This document shows positions 37,619-45,413 of a DNA stretch of 64,000 nucleotides, one piece after another. The notes beneath the pieces are model-generated. The model worked only from the letters and a program-made list of their open reading frames with translations. It did no database searches and was not told where the DNA came from. The position numbers were made by a program, and so were the translations under genes. Origin of the DNA: Siphonobacter sp. BAB-5405 (lineage in GTDB: Bacteria; Bacteroidota; Bacteroidia; Cytophagales; Spirosomataceae); NCBI RefSeq assembly GCF_002872335.1, contig NZ_NJAG01000007.1, forward strand, positions 124,001 through 188,000, read 5' to 3'. Position 1 is the stretch's first letter. Each line of letters opens with the position of its first letter.

Positions 37619-37835
37619 CCGTTGTTGGTGTTTAGCGTAGCGTCACCAACAATAGTAGGCTTGACATTATCTACGCTTGGCTCTCGTCATTACTAGTTAT
37701 CCTAACGTCTCTTATATCTTCATTCGAAAGAAGATTCTCTTGTCTTCCTAAATTTACAAGCTTTCGCTGCATTAGATGGATTTTAGGTACTAAGATCATT
37801 ATTGTTGGTGACGCTACGCTAAACACCAACAACGG
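37619..37835. repeat. 36-bp perfect inverted repeat flanking 145 bp
   Basis: 37619-37654 is the exact reverse complement of 37800-37835. Each arm itself folds (TTGTTGGTG against CACCAACAA). The right arm contains the stop codon of the gene at 37819. No target duplication flanks the unit. It could be an invertible segment, a small non-autonomous element or a paired terminator. Confidence 0.85.
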
Positions 37836-38442
37836 CGGGAAAATTACCAGACACATTATTTACACCTTTAACAGAATTGTTATTACCAATTATCATAACT
37901 GAATTAGTAATATTGTTAAAGGAATTTCCTTCAATTGCTGAACCACCTTTACTGTTTCTTTTTCTTCCTACAAAATCTTCCATTCTTAAGGCCATATTTT
38001 CAATATCCACTAAACTTACAGCGGTATCTCTAGTTTCATTATACAACCGTTCTATGGGCCGAAAATAAATAGATTCGTAATCTTTATTATCATAATCTTG
38101 GTGCCATACTTGCCCAATATCTCTATTAAGTTTTTCAGCAGTTTGTCCAATCGTATAAAGCCTCTTACAATTATGTATTTCTACGCATATCTCTAATCCG
38201 TCTATTATATCGCGAAGCTCCTGTTCTACCGTATCGAAAAACTTAATGGCATGAGTAAAAATATATTTAACGTTATAAGGAACTTCTTTTTTCCAAAAAT
38301 CAGTAACAGCTATTTCAGAAATGTTTTTTCTAAGATCATTATTAAATCTAACTATATAATTAAATTCATATTTTAAATCTTTTAAAATGTCTTCGAAAGA
38401 TTGATGAGAATAATTTGACATCCCGGCAAAAGTAGATTTCAT
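37819..38442 (-). CDS. Island protein with Asn/Gly-rich C-terminal tail, unknown function
   Basis: A 207-residue protein. The first 165 residues are helical and charged (FEDILKDLKYEFNYIVRFNNDLRKNISE; VWHQDYDNKDYESIYFRP). The tail, GGSAIEGNSFNN then SVMIIGNNNSVKGVNNVSG, has a short polar repeat reminiscent of beta-helix or left-handed turns. The last nine codons lie in the inverted repeat, so the true C-terminus may have been replaced. It is third in the island operon, 26 bases after the membrane protein gene. No family recognised. Confidence 0.75.
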   Translation of the reverse strand: MKSTFAGMSNYSHQSFEDILKDLKYEFNYIVRFNNDLRKNISEIAVTDFWKKEVPYNVKYIFTHAIKFFDTVEQELRDIIDGLEICVEIHNCKRLYTIGQTAEKLNRDIGQVWHQDYDNKDYESIYFRPIERLYNETRDTAVSLVDIENMALRMEDFVGRKRNSKGGSAIEGNSFNNITNSVMIIGNNNSVKGVNNVSGNFPAVVGV

Positions 38443-38468
38443 TATTGCTTAAATTATTTAGACAAAAT

Positions 38469-39170
38469 CTAATCAATATCTAACTTATTTAACATCATAT
38501 ATTCTCTACATGACTTCTGGAATTCTATAGTTAAAAAGTATAGTTTTTTTAGTTTATCAGGAAAATCTTTATTGTAATTATTTAAAGCTACCTGTCGCAT
38601 CTTTATTTTCTCCTCAAGAGAATATTTATCTTCGCTATTAATTGTTTTAATCATGTATAAGAGTTCACTACATTGAGGAACTATATCTCTAGTCATAATA
38701 TTTTTCAAATCAAAAAACATTTTATTTATATTTTCATTGTCTATATATAGATTAAGCTTACTTTGATAATTAGAAAAATTCAAAAACGTTTCTCTGACCT
38801 TTATAATAGTTTTGTCTATTTCACTATTACTACTTAAATCATTAATATATCCAACTATATTAATTGACAGATCTCTAATCTCGTAGAGTCTATCATTGGC
38901 TTCGACTATCACTTTCCTTTCTTCTGCAGCTAATCCAATATATATATTTGAGATTACATTAAGTTTTGTTTTTAATTTATCATTTTCATTAATAAAGGTT
39001 TTTTTTACATCTTCAACTAAAAAAGTAATTTCAGAGATATCTTCTTTTGTAGCTAAGTTTTCTCCTTTCTTATTAAAATAATTTGGCAAATATTTCGTCA
39101 AAATAAAACCAAAACTGATAATACCGAAAATAGAAAAACCCTCAATTAAATAACTAACTATATTTCCCAT
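38469..39170 (-). CDS. Membrane-anchored helical island protein, unknown function
   Basis: A 233-residue protein with a single N-terminal transmembrane segment (IEGFSIFGIISFGFILTKYL, residues 9-28) and a long charged helical region with coiled-coil character. It overlaps the DUF4062 gene by 17 bases, so the two are translationally coupled. A membrane protein coupled to a sensor-type gene is a common layout in anti-phage systems; that role here is inferred. No family recognised. Confidence 0.78.
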   Translation of the reverse strand: MGNIVSYLIEGFSIFGIISFGFILTKYLPNYFNKKGENLATKEDISEITFLVEDVKKTFINENDKLKTKLNVISNIYIGLAAEERKVIVEANDRLYEIRDLSINIVGYINDLSSNSEIDKTIIKVRETFLNFSNYQSKLNLYIDNENINKMFFDLKNIMTRDIVPQCSELLYMIKTINSEDKYSLEEKIKMRQVALNNYNKDFPDKLKKLYFLTIEFQKSCREYMMLNKLDID

Positions 39171-40167
39171 GTGATTTTATAATTTTCTTTCTAATAGCTT
39201 TAAAAGCCATTTTACCTTCTTCAGTTATCGTCCAGTAATCATTTTTATCTTTCAAAGTTCTTCTTTTTACAGACAATTTAATTAAATCAATAACCACTAA
39301 ATCAGATAATATATTTTTTACTACATTAATGGGTATAGGAAAACTACTTACTAACTTTCGATTTGTATTTGATTTAATTATTCTAGCTATGTAAGATGCA
39401 GCTTCTTGAGTTGTAATTTCAGACATTAATGCAGGAGCTAAAATATTAAATAATTGCAAAAAATTATAATCATCGACTTCTTCCCATGCTATTGAGTCAT
39501 CGTATCTAAAGCCAATTGCTACTTTATGATTTTCCAAAGTATTAACTATTGAATCTTTAGACTCCGAGTTAAGGAAATTTAATTGAATTTCCTTTTTTTC
39601 ATTAAGTTCTCTTAATAACGCATTTTCTTTACTTAATCTAGCTAGTTCTTTTAACACATCAGGGGAAGCAGCTTGATCTGCTTTAATCCATCCCACTCTT
39701 GGGTTATCTATAAAATGTTTCATTAATGAAATAGAGACTTTAGCATATAAATCCTCTTTATTTATCCAAAAATTAACTAACTTGTTTTTTATTTTCTCCT
39801 TAAATTTTTTGAGTTTATCTATCTTAATAGAATCAGATTCGCTATAAATACTTGGCCAACTAGAAGAATCATTTATTATGAATCCTAAAGTAGGAATGCC
39901 TATTGATGAAGCATAATCATATTCCTTTTCTGTATAGCTAATTCCATCATGCATTGAACCGTACTTATGAGCAGAAATAACTATATAATAGTCACAATCA
40001 TCGATTTGCTTTTGAATAATTTTCCATTGCTCATCATTTCCAGCACTGAACATTTCCATTCCTACAGGAATATGGCCAATTTCCAATATTGCCTTTATGA
40101 CTAATTCTCGTTCAGGTTTCAAATCTTCAAACGTAGAACTGACAAATATTTGATACTTAACTTTCAT
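39154..40167 (-). CDS. DUF4062 domain protein with C-terminal winged helix
   Basis: A 337-residue protein. DUF4062 covers about residues 1-100: the front FVSSTFEDLKPERELVIKAI, EMFSAGNDEQWKIIQKQID, DYYIVISAHKYGS and SYTEKEYDYA are characteristic. A coiled-coil linker (KELARLSKENALLRELNEKK, about 168-190) leads to a C-terminal winged-helix-like part (NVVKNILSDLVVIDLI...YWTITEEGKMAF). DUF4062 is TIR-like and is found at the front of STAND/NLR-type and other defence proteins. Here it has no NTPase. It is the first gene of the three-gene island operon. Confidence 0.85.
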   Translation of the reverse strand: MKVKYQIFVSSTFEDLKPERELVIKAILEIGHIPVGMEMFSAGNDEQWKIIQKQIDDCDYYIVISAHKYGSMHDGISYTEKEYDYASSIGIPTLGFIINDSSSWPSIYSESDSIKIDKLKKFKEKIKNKLVNFWINKEDLYAKVSISLMKHFIDNPRVGWIKADQAASPDVLKELARLSKENALLRELNEKKEIQLNFLNSESKDSIVNTLENHKVAIGFRYDDSIAWEEVDDYNFLQLFNILAPALMSEITTQEAASYIARIIKSNTNRKLVSSFPIPINVVKNILSDLVVIDLIKLSVKRRTLKDKNDYWTITEEGKMAFKAIRKKIIKSHGKYS

Positions 40168-40190
40168 TTATTAGTTCGTCTTATAACAAC

Positions 40191-40198
40191 AAATATAT
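40191..40198 (-). promoter_or_regulatory. Promoter -7 element of the island operon
   Basis: The minus strand reads TATATTTG, a perfect -7 motif, 23 bases before the DUF4062 start. A TTG lies upstream but with a spacer longer than usual. Confidence 0.4.
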
Positions 40199-40304
40199 TT
40201 TTATCAACCATATTTTGATACCAAGTCAGATACTTTATTATAATCACTAGCATAACTTATTAATATTCAAACACCTATACATTCCCGCCGGAGCCACCAC
40301 CTAT

Positions 40305-40335
40305 GATAAAAGCCCTGTTTTTCAGGGCTTTTATC
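40305..40335 (+). terminator. Probable original tRNA-Arg terminator, now right of the island
   Basis: 13-bp stem GATAAAAGCCCTG against CAGGGCTTTTATC, starting eight bases after the right att copy. Confidence 0.75.
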
Positions 40336-40440
40336 GTTTTAAGTCGCAATACAGGTCTCAGATTCGTAATACCATTCCATACCTCTGTTCTTAACAGTGC
40401 CTTAACCCCAAAAACGCAGGTAGATCAGGTACCCCACCTA

Positions 40441-40785
40441 TCAATTATCCTCCACCCTACTCCCCTGCCGAGGTAGCTGTTTAAGAACGATATCCAGCAT
40501 CACTCTTCTGTTTTCTTCGTGGGCTCGTTCTCCTACCTCTTCATTGTATACCGATAATGCTTTGGAGACTTTATACACTTTTACCAGGTTATACAGGCCG
40601 CTTAATTTTTTGCCGTTTTCGAACAGGGTGATGGTTTCTCCTTCCACAAACTGAGGCGGATTTCGGGTGTAATACGCATCGATTAATTTGCCCTGGGGAG
40701 TTATACTGTCTGGCGTCACCAGCCATACTTTTACTTCGGTAATTACCTCTTCAATATAAACTGGAATTGCCATGTGCGTGGACAT
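40441..40785 (-). CDS. Hypothetical protein
   Basis: A 114-residue soluble protein. Its first half reads as beta strands (PVYIEEVITEVKVWLVTPDS, VEGETITLFENGKKLSG) and its end as a charged helix (EEVGERAHEENRRVMLDIVLKQL). I do not recognise a family. It stands alone. Composition matches the chromosome, not the AT-rich island to its left. Confidence 0.6.
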   Translation of the reverse strand: MSTHMAIPVYIEEVITEVKVWLVTPDSITPQGKLIDAYYTRNPPQFVEGETITLFENGKKLSGLYNLVKVYKVSKALSVYNEEVGERAHEENRRVMLDIVLKQLPRQGSRVEDN

Positions 40786-41331
40786 TGTTTAAGAATCAAT
40801 GTACGATATACGTATAAATAAGGAATTTCCCATATTCCTTTTCCCTTGCCACCCCTTTTTTGCTTCGGTATCCTTATCCTTTCGTAGCGGCTACCTAGTT
40901 CTTTTCTTGGTCATTGTAAGTGTTAAGTCGAAAGGCATTTCTCCTTTCAGGTATACCGTCTGGCTTTTATTGAATTGCGGTCATTCCTACCTAACCCTGA
41001 TGTCATTAAGCGTGAATCAAATCTGGACTCCTAGAGTTTATAGCGTCACTCGACTTCCGGCCTGGGCGAACTCATTCATCCAGCATTAATAAGCGGTATG
41101 TGAGGATCGACGCTGTTCCTGCTACGTTGCGTACCCACCAGAGCGGGCGGGCGGCTCTGGACCTTGTTTCTACACTTCCATCCCCCTTTGCCAAACAATC
41201 CCCCCAAGATTGAGCATCCCGAAACCCGCTTTTTTAGTACTATTACTCCATAGACAAAAAAGATTTTCGTCCCTATTTCTTGCGTGGCTCCCTACCTATT
41301 ATCTTCCGTGTGCTAGAAGCAACAATTCAAT
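40786..41331. other. 546-base gap without a supported gene
   Basis: A 96-codon open frame exists on the plus strand but its hydrophobic, cysteine-containing translation shows no family pattern. A GC-rich hairpin (CCAGAGC against GCTCTGG, at about 41137-41160) may be a terminator or structured RNA. Nothing else is seen. Confidence 0.4.
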
Positions 41332-42171
41332 ATGAGTAGTGACCCATCTTTTCCATCACGTAAAAGTCGCTTTTCCGATTTAGAACGTCTTTCGTTCGCC
41401 CTGCAAGCCGCTCAGGTGGGCACCTGGGATATGGACCTAGAACGAAAACAAGTCTGGTGGGATGAGCGATGCCGGGAGTTATACGGTTTTGTCCGGGAAG
41501 TAGAAGTTCCCTATGCGATCGTGTTGGAGTATATTCACCCGGACGATCAAACCCGCGTCGATCAGGCCATCGCCTGGGCCTTAAATCCGAAGTCGCTGGG
41601 TGATTACGACATTGAATTCAGAACCATTGGCGGCGAAGATTACAAGTTACGCTGGGTACATGCCAAAGGACAGGCGTTCTTTGATGAGCACGGCAATGCC
41701 TACCGTTTTTCGGGCATTATTCAGGACATTACCTCACTGGTACTGGCCCGGCAGGAACTGGAATCCAACCGACGCCACTGGAGTACCATCGTGGAAAATT
41801 CTCCGGCTCCCACGGCGGTCCTGGCGGGCCGGGAACTGACCATTGAGACCATCAATAAATCCATGCTTCAGATCCTGGGCAAAGAGGCTTCGGTTATAGG
41901 TCAGCCCCTACTCGAGGCCGTACCCGAATTTACGGATCAGCCCTTCATGGCGATTCTTCAGGATGTTTTCCGCACGGGAAACGCCTATCACACTTCCGAA
42001 GGTAATGTATACATTAAGGTCGGTGATCGCTTGCAGGAATTCTGGTTTAGCTATTCGTACACGCCCTTATTTAACCAGAAAGGCCGGGTAGTTAGCATTG
42101 TCTGTACGGCGATTGACATCACAGCCCTGATCGAAATCCGTCGACAGATCACAACGCAACAACCCGGCTGA
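41332..42171 (+). CDS. PAS-domain protein without an output domain
   Basis: A 279-residue cytosolic protein with two PAS domains. The first is PAS_3-like (about 15-140: ALQAAQVGTWDMDLERKQVWWDERCRELYG... RWVHAKGQAFFDEHGNAYRFSGIIQDIT). The second is PAS_4-like (about 150-270, starting WSTIVENSPAPTAVLAG). The domain order is that of the sensory half of hybrid histidine kinases, but the protein stops without a kinase or other effector. It may be a stand-alone sensor partner or a truncated kinase. Confidence 0.82.
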   Translation: MSSDPSFPSRKSRFSDLERLSFALQAAQVGTWDMDLERKQVWWDERCRELYGFVREVEVPYAIVLEYIHPDDQTRVDQAIAWALNPKSLGDYDIEFRTIGGEDYKLRWVHAKGQAFFDEHGNAYRFSGIIQDITSLVLARQELESNRRHWSTIVENSPAPTAVLAGRELTIETINKSMLQILGKEASVIGQPLLEAVPEFTDQPFMAILQDVFRTGNAYHTSEGNVYIKVGDRLQEFWFSYSYTPLFNQKGRVVSIVCTAIDITALIEIRRQITTQQPG

Positions 42172-42214
42172 GCATACCGGTTCTACCCTGACTGACGATT
42201 TTAGCTTTACCAAT

Positions 42215-42382
42215 TTACTTATTACGCCGTTCCAAAATTTCCTGCAGGAGAGCTTCGGTTAGGGGTTGGCCCTGTTTTCTGATTTCTTCCAGTTCCTGAG
42301 CAGTGAGTTGTTCGTGAGCCCTTTGCTGTAGGTCACGCGTTTCATCCGGATTGGTTTGCGACTGATTTGGGGTAGCTGCCAT
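42215..42382 (-). CDS. Small hypothetical protein, 55 residues
   Basis: A short acidic/basic helical protein, ending in LTEALLQEILERRNK. It contains the phrase ELEEIRKQGQPLTEALL. ATG 42382 to TAA 42215. Codon use looks coding and it occupies most of an otherwise empty gap. No family recognised. Small proteins of this kind in Bacteroidota often have regulatory roles, which is not shown here. Confidence 0.55.
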   Translation of the reverse strand: MAATPNQSQTNPDETRDLQQRAHEQLTAQELEEIRKQGQPLTEALLQEILERRNK

Positions 42383-42536
42383 AGCGTTAACGTTAGATGG
42401 TGATCAAACCTTAGGGCTAAAAAATTCGGCCAGCGGGAAAGAACGCCCGGGTGACTTATTGCGGGAAATGGGCTGCCGTTTCCGGGGCTGGTATTTTTAT
42501 TTTAGACCATGAAGTATACTTAATGATTCCTACCCT

Positions 42537-43727
42537 ATGCTTCGATCTTTTCTTGTACTAGGACTCAGCCTGACCTTGAGCTGCGGGTACGTAGCCTGTC
42601 AGTCGCCCGAGCAGACGCAGGCTGAAAAGCCCCTTGCCGTACAACTGCAACTCCTTTCCGATCAGTTGGATTTGCCCACGGCCTTTGCCGTACCCGGTGA
42701 CGGATCGGGGCGTTTGTTCGTAACCGAACAAGTCGGACGTATACGCATCATCGATCAAAATAAACTCGTCGCCCAGCCTTTTCTGGATCTTACTAAGGTG
42801 GTCATCAAAAACAACGGCTACGATGAACGCGGCCTGCTGGGACTGGCTTTTCACCCGCAGTACGTCAAGAATGGCAAGTTTTACGTGTACTACAGTGCCA
42901 GATCGCAGGGCGGCGGCAATCACAAAAGTGTGATTCAGGAATTTACGGTATCGGGTAACAAAAACGCAGCCGATCCGCAAACTGGGAAGCTGGTGCTGGA
43001 ATTCAGCGAGCCGGAATCGAACCACAATGGCGGCGATTTAAAATTTGGTCCGGACGGATTCCTGTACATCGCCGTGGGTGACGGCGGCGGAGCGAATGAC
43101 CGCCACGGCGAGCACGGCAACGGTCAGAACATGAATACGCTGCTGGGTAAGATTCTGCGGATTGATGTTAATAAAGCTCCTTACGCCATTCCTGCGGACA
43201 ATCCGTTCAAAGCTCAGGCGGGGGCACGACCCGAGATTTACGCGTATGGCCTGCGGAACCCCTGGCGGATTAGCTTCGACAAGAGCAATGGTAGGCTTTT
43301 CGCTGGTGACGTCGGACAAAATCAGTACGAGGAAGTAGACCTCATCACGAAAGGCGGCAACTACGGCTGGCGGGTGCGTGAGGGGTATCATCCCTTTAAC
43401 GAGAAAGACCCCGATCCCAAAAATCACATCGATCCGATTACGGAATATCCGCACAGCGAAGGCATCAGCATCACGGGCGGTTTCGTCTACCGGGGCAAGG
43501 CCATTTCGGCTCTACAGGGCAAATACATCTTCGCCGACTGGTCGGGCCCAATCTGGTATCTGACGGAATCGAAGGGCAAAACCTGGCCCCGGGGCGTGGT
43601 ACAGCCACGTAGTCGTCCGGCGAACTGGCAGGTGTATAGTTTCGGTGAGGATGAGCAAGGTGAACTCTACATACTGGGGGTAAATACGGAGAATAACCGG
43701 GGCTTTCTGTACAAATTTCAACCATAA
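42537..43727 (+). CDS. PQQ-type glucose/sorbosone dehydrogenase family lipoprotein
   Basis: A 396-residue periplasmic or outer-membrane-attached lipoprotein. The signal peptide ends in a lipobox with Cys21 (GYVACQSP). The rest is a six-bladed beta-propeller of the GSDH family: PTAFAVPGDGSGRLFVTEQVG, GLLGLAFHPQY, NHNGGDLKFGPDGFLYIAVGDGG, YGLRNPWRISFD and GDVGQNQYEEVD. Members oxidise aldoses using PQQ, though many homologues have no proven activity. It is monocistronic, followed by the tRNA-Thr promoter. Confidence 0.9.
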   Translation: MLRSFLVLGLSLTLSCGYVACQSPEQTQAEKPLAVQLQLLSDQLDLPTAFAVPGDGSGRLFVTEQVGRIRIIDQNKLVAQPFLDLTKVVIKNNGYDERGLLGLAFHPQYVKNGKFYVYYSARSQGGGNHKSVIQEFTVSGNKNAADPQTGKLVLEFSEPESNHNGGDLKFGPDGFLYIAVGDGGGANDRHGEHGNGQNMNTLLGKILRIDVNKAPYAIPADNPFKAQAGARPEIYAYGLRNPWRISFDKSNGRLFAGDVGQNQYEEVDLITKGGNYGWRVREGYHPFNEKDPDPKNHIDPITEYPHSEGISITGGFVYRGKAISALQGKYIFADWSGPIWYLTESKGKTWPRGVVQPRSRPANWQVYSFGEDEQGELYILGVNTENNRGFLYKFQP

Positions 43728-43751
43728 ATCAAGAAAATATTGGCACAGGGC

Positions 43752-43783
43752 TTGACAAGGGCCTTTTTTAAACCCTATCTTTG
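43752..43783 (+). promoter_or_regulatory. Promoter of tRNA-Thr
   Basis: TTG at 43752-43754, a 21-base spacer and TATCTTTG at 43776-43783: a perfect Bacteroidota promoter 12 bases before the tRNA. Confidence 0.75.
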
Positions 43784-43794
43784 TGCCACCAAAC

Positions 43795-43867
<73 letters not shown>

Positions 43868-43892
43868 CTTAGCATTGATTGTTATCCTACTT

Positions 43893-43920
43893 ACCGCTGA
43901 GAAATCAGCGGTTTTTTTTT
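43893..43920 (+). terminator. Terminator after tRNA-Thr
   Basis: Stem ACCGCTGA against TCAGCGGT with a four-base loop (GAAA) and T9. Confidence 0.85.
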
Positions 43921-44181
43921 GCCCTAGCTTTTTTCAATTCTAAGGGCACTTTCAAAACCCTACTTTTCAGCAACTTATTTGAGGGTACATTTCTAGGTAC
44001 GAAATCTGAATTGAGGTACACTAGACCAGGCAAGGGATACTCCCAGAGGCACAAATTATTGTCAGAGGTACACCTATATTTTCCTTACCAATTCACAGCG
44101 TATCGTGCGGTTCAAGAATTGACTTTTTTGAATAGTCAAATTTCATTTTTAACCAATCTATACGGCCATGCCTAAAAAAGA

Positions 44182-45378
44182 ATGCTACTTAGTGTGAATT
44201 TCAAGCTCCGACTGAAAGCTGAAACCGATCGGAACCGCCCTGTAAAAATCTATACTCGTATCCGGATCGATGGTCAAGTTGCCACAGATTTCACCACTGG
44301 GGTGACGGTGCTACCCGAAAAGTGGGACTCAAAGGCTCAAAAGATAAAAGGCTCATCCCGGGAAGTACAACAGGATAATTCTACTTTAGAAAACATACGT
44401 ACGGACATTAAAGAGATCTTTAATAGTTTACGCCTACTAGGTCAACCCTGTACGGCTAATATCGTCAGGTTGAAATATTTAAAGGGAAACGAAGCCGTAC
44501 CTACGCTCCTGATAACGTACCAGCGTTTCCTTGATAATTTAGAGGAAAAACAAGGCACTGATAAGGGCTTAGAGGACAAGACAATTGATAAATGGTATAG
44601 TTATAAAAAGCATCTGCAAGGTTACGTTGAAAATGAGCTTAAAAGGAAAGATATCGCGTTAATTGAGTTCACTCCCTATCTTTCTGATAAGTACTTCAAT
44701 TACCTGATGACAAAGAAAAAGCACGGCAATGATCACGCAGTTAAGAACATGCAAAATTTAAGCCGGGTGTTTGACTTTGCAAAGAGTAAATCCTGGACCA
44801 CCGAAAATCCGATCGCAAAGCTTGAATTAAAGCAAAACCCACCAAAGCCAATCGTTTATTTAGATGAATCCCAGCTAGATAAATTAAGCAACCGTAAATT
44901 TAACGGCGTTCTTAGTGAAGTCGTGGATTGTTTTTTATTCCAGTGCTACACCGGCATGGCATATGCAGAACTGAATCAATTTAATCAGGATAAGCACTTG
45001 AAGGATTTTAGAGGCGAACCCATTATTAGAATTTTCCGATACAAGCAACGAAAGAAAAACCCGGAAGCCTGCCTAATTCCTCTTTTGCCGGAGGCAGAAG
45101 CACTGTTAAAAAAATATGATGGCGTTTTGCCTGTACCTGATATTCACGTATACAATAGGCATTTACACGTTTTAGAGCCTATTGTGGCTGCTGAATTTGC
45201 CATAACCAGTCACGTTGGGAGAAAGACGGCTGGTATGTATCTTCTTAATAATGACGTACCAATTGAAAGTGTTAGCCGAATTTTAGGACATAGTTCTATT
45301 TCTACTACTCAGAGACATTATGCCAAAGTGCTTGAGAAGAGAATTTTAAAGGACACGGCTCACTTAAGAAAAAGATAG
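44182..45378 (+). CDS. Tyrosine recombinase (prophage integrase, Bacteroidota type)
   Basis: A 398-residue integrase. An N-terminal arm-binding domain (KIYTRIRIDGQVATDFTTGV), a SAM-like core-binding domain (YSYKKHLQGYVENELK) and a catalytic domain are visible. Catalytic residues are His344 and Arg347 (HVGRKTAG), His370 (LGHSS) and the nucleophile Tyr380 (RHYAKV). The first arginine is replaced: the box reads CYTGMAYAEL, as in some Bacteroidota integrases such as IntDOT. It should act at the adjacent tRNA-Thr. The 314-base gap before it holds only the tRNA terminator and probable arm sites. Confidence 0.93.
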   Translation: MLLSVNFKLRLKAETDRNRPVKIYTRIRIDGQVATDFTTGVTVLPEKWDSKAQKIKGSSREVQQDNSTLENIRTDIKEIFNSLRLLGQPCTANIVRLKYLKGNEAVPTLLITYQRFLDNLEEKQGTDKGLEDKTIDKWYSYKKHLQGYVENELKRKDIALIEFTPYLSDKYFNYLMTKKKHGNDHAVKNMQNLSRVFDFAKSKSWTTENPIAKLELKQNPPKPIVYLDESQLDKLSNRKFNGVLSEVVDCFLFQCYTGMAYAELNQFNQDKHLKDFRGEPIIRIFRYKQRKKNPEACLIPLLPEAEALLKKYDGVLPVPDIHVYNRHLHVLEPIVAAEFAITSHVGRKTAGMYLLNNDVPIESVSRILGHSSISTTQRHYAKVLEKRILKDTAHLRKR

Positions 45379-45380
45379 CA

Positions 45381-45410
45381 AATAGATCCTCAATAAATTG
45401 AGGATCTATT
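45381..45410. terminator. Bidirectional terminator between integrase and DUF262 genes
   Basis: 13-bp stem AATAGATCCTCAA against TTGAGGATCTATT, loop TAAA, between convergent genes. Confidence 0.8.
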
Positions 45411-45413
45411 AAT

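Larger units (their letters stand above)
37514..40297. mobile_element. Integrase-less 2.8 kb genomic island in tRNA-Arg
   Basis: The 17-bp sequence ATTCCCGCCGGAGCCAC occurs at 37514-37530 (inside the tRNA 3' end) and at 40281-40297. The tRNA's probable original terminator follows only after the right copy. The DNA between is strikingly AT-rich: 9 G/C in the 60 bases from 38701, against 36 of 60 from 36661 in hflX. The left end holds a replacement terminator and GTCACGA direct repeats (37576-37582, 37588-37594) that look like integrase arm sites. No recombinase gene is inside. Confidence 0.88.

Noticed and set aside
37619-37835. Integron attC sites in the 36-bp repeats
   Set aside because: The GTTGGTG/CACCAAC cores do not fit the GTTRRRY consensus and no integron integrase is present.
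37671-37856. Separate 61-codon gene on the minus strand
   Set aside because: Its front half is the inverted repeat read in another frame; only the last part looks protein-like, so it is at most a remnant.
40799-41089. 96-codon open frame on the plus strand
   Set aside because: Hydrophobic, Ser/Leu/Cys-rich translation with no family pattern or domain; it lies in a gap and starts inside the upstream region of a divergent gene.
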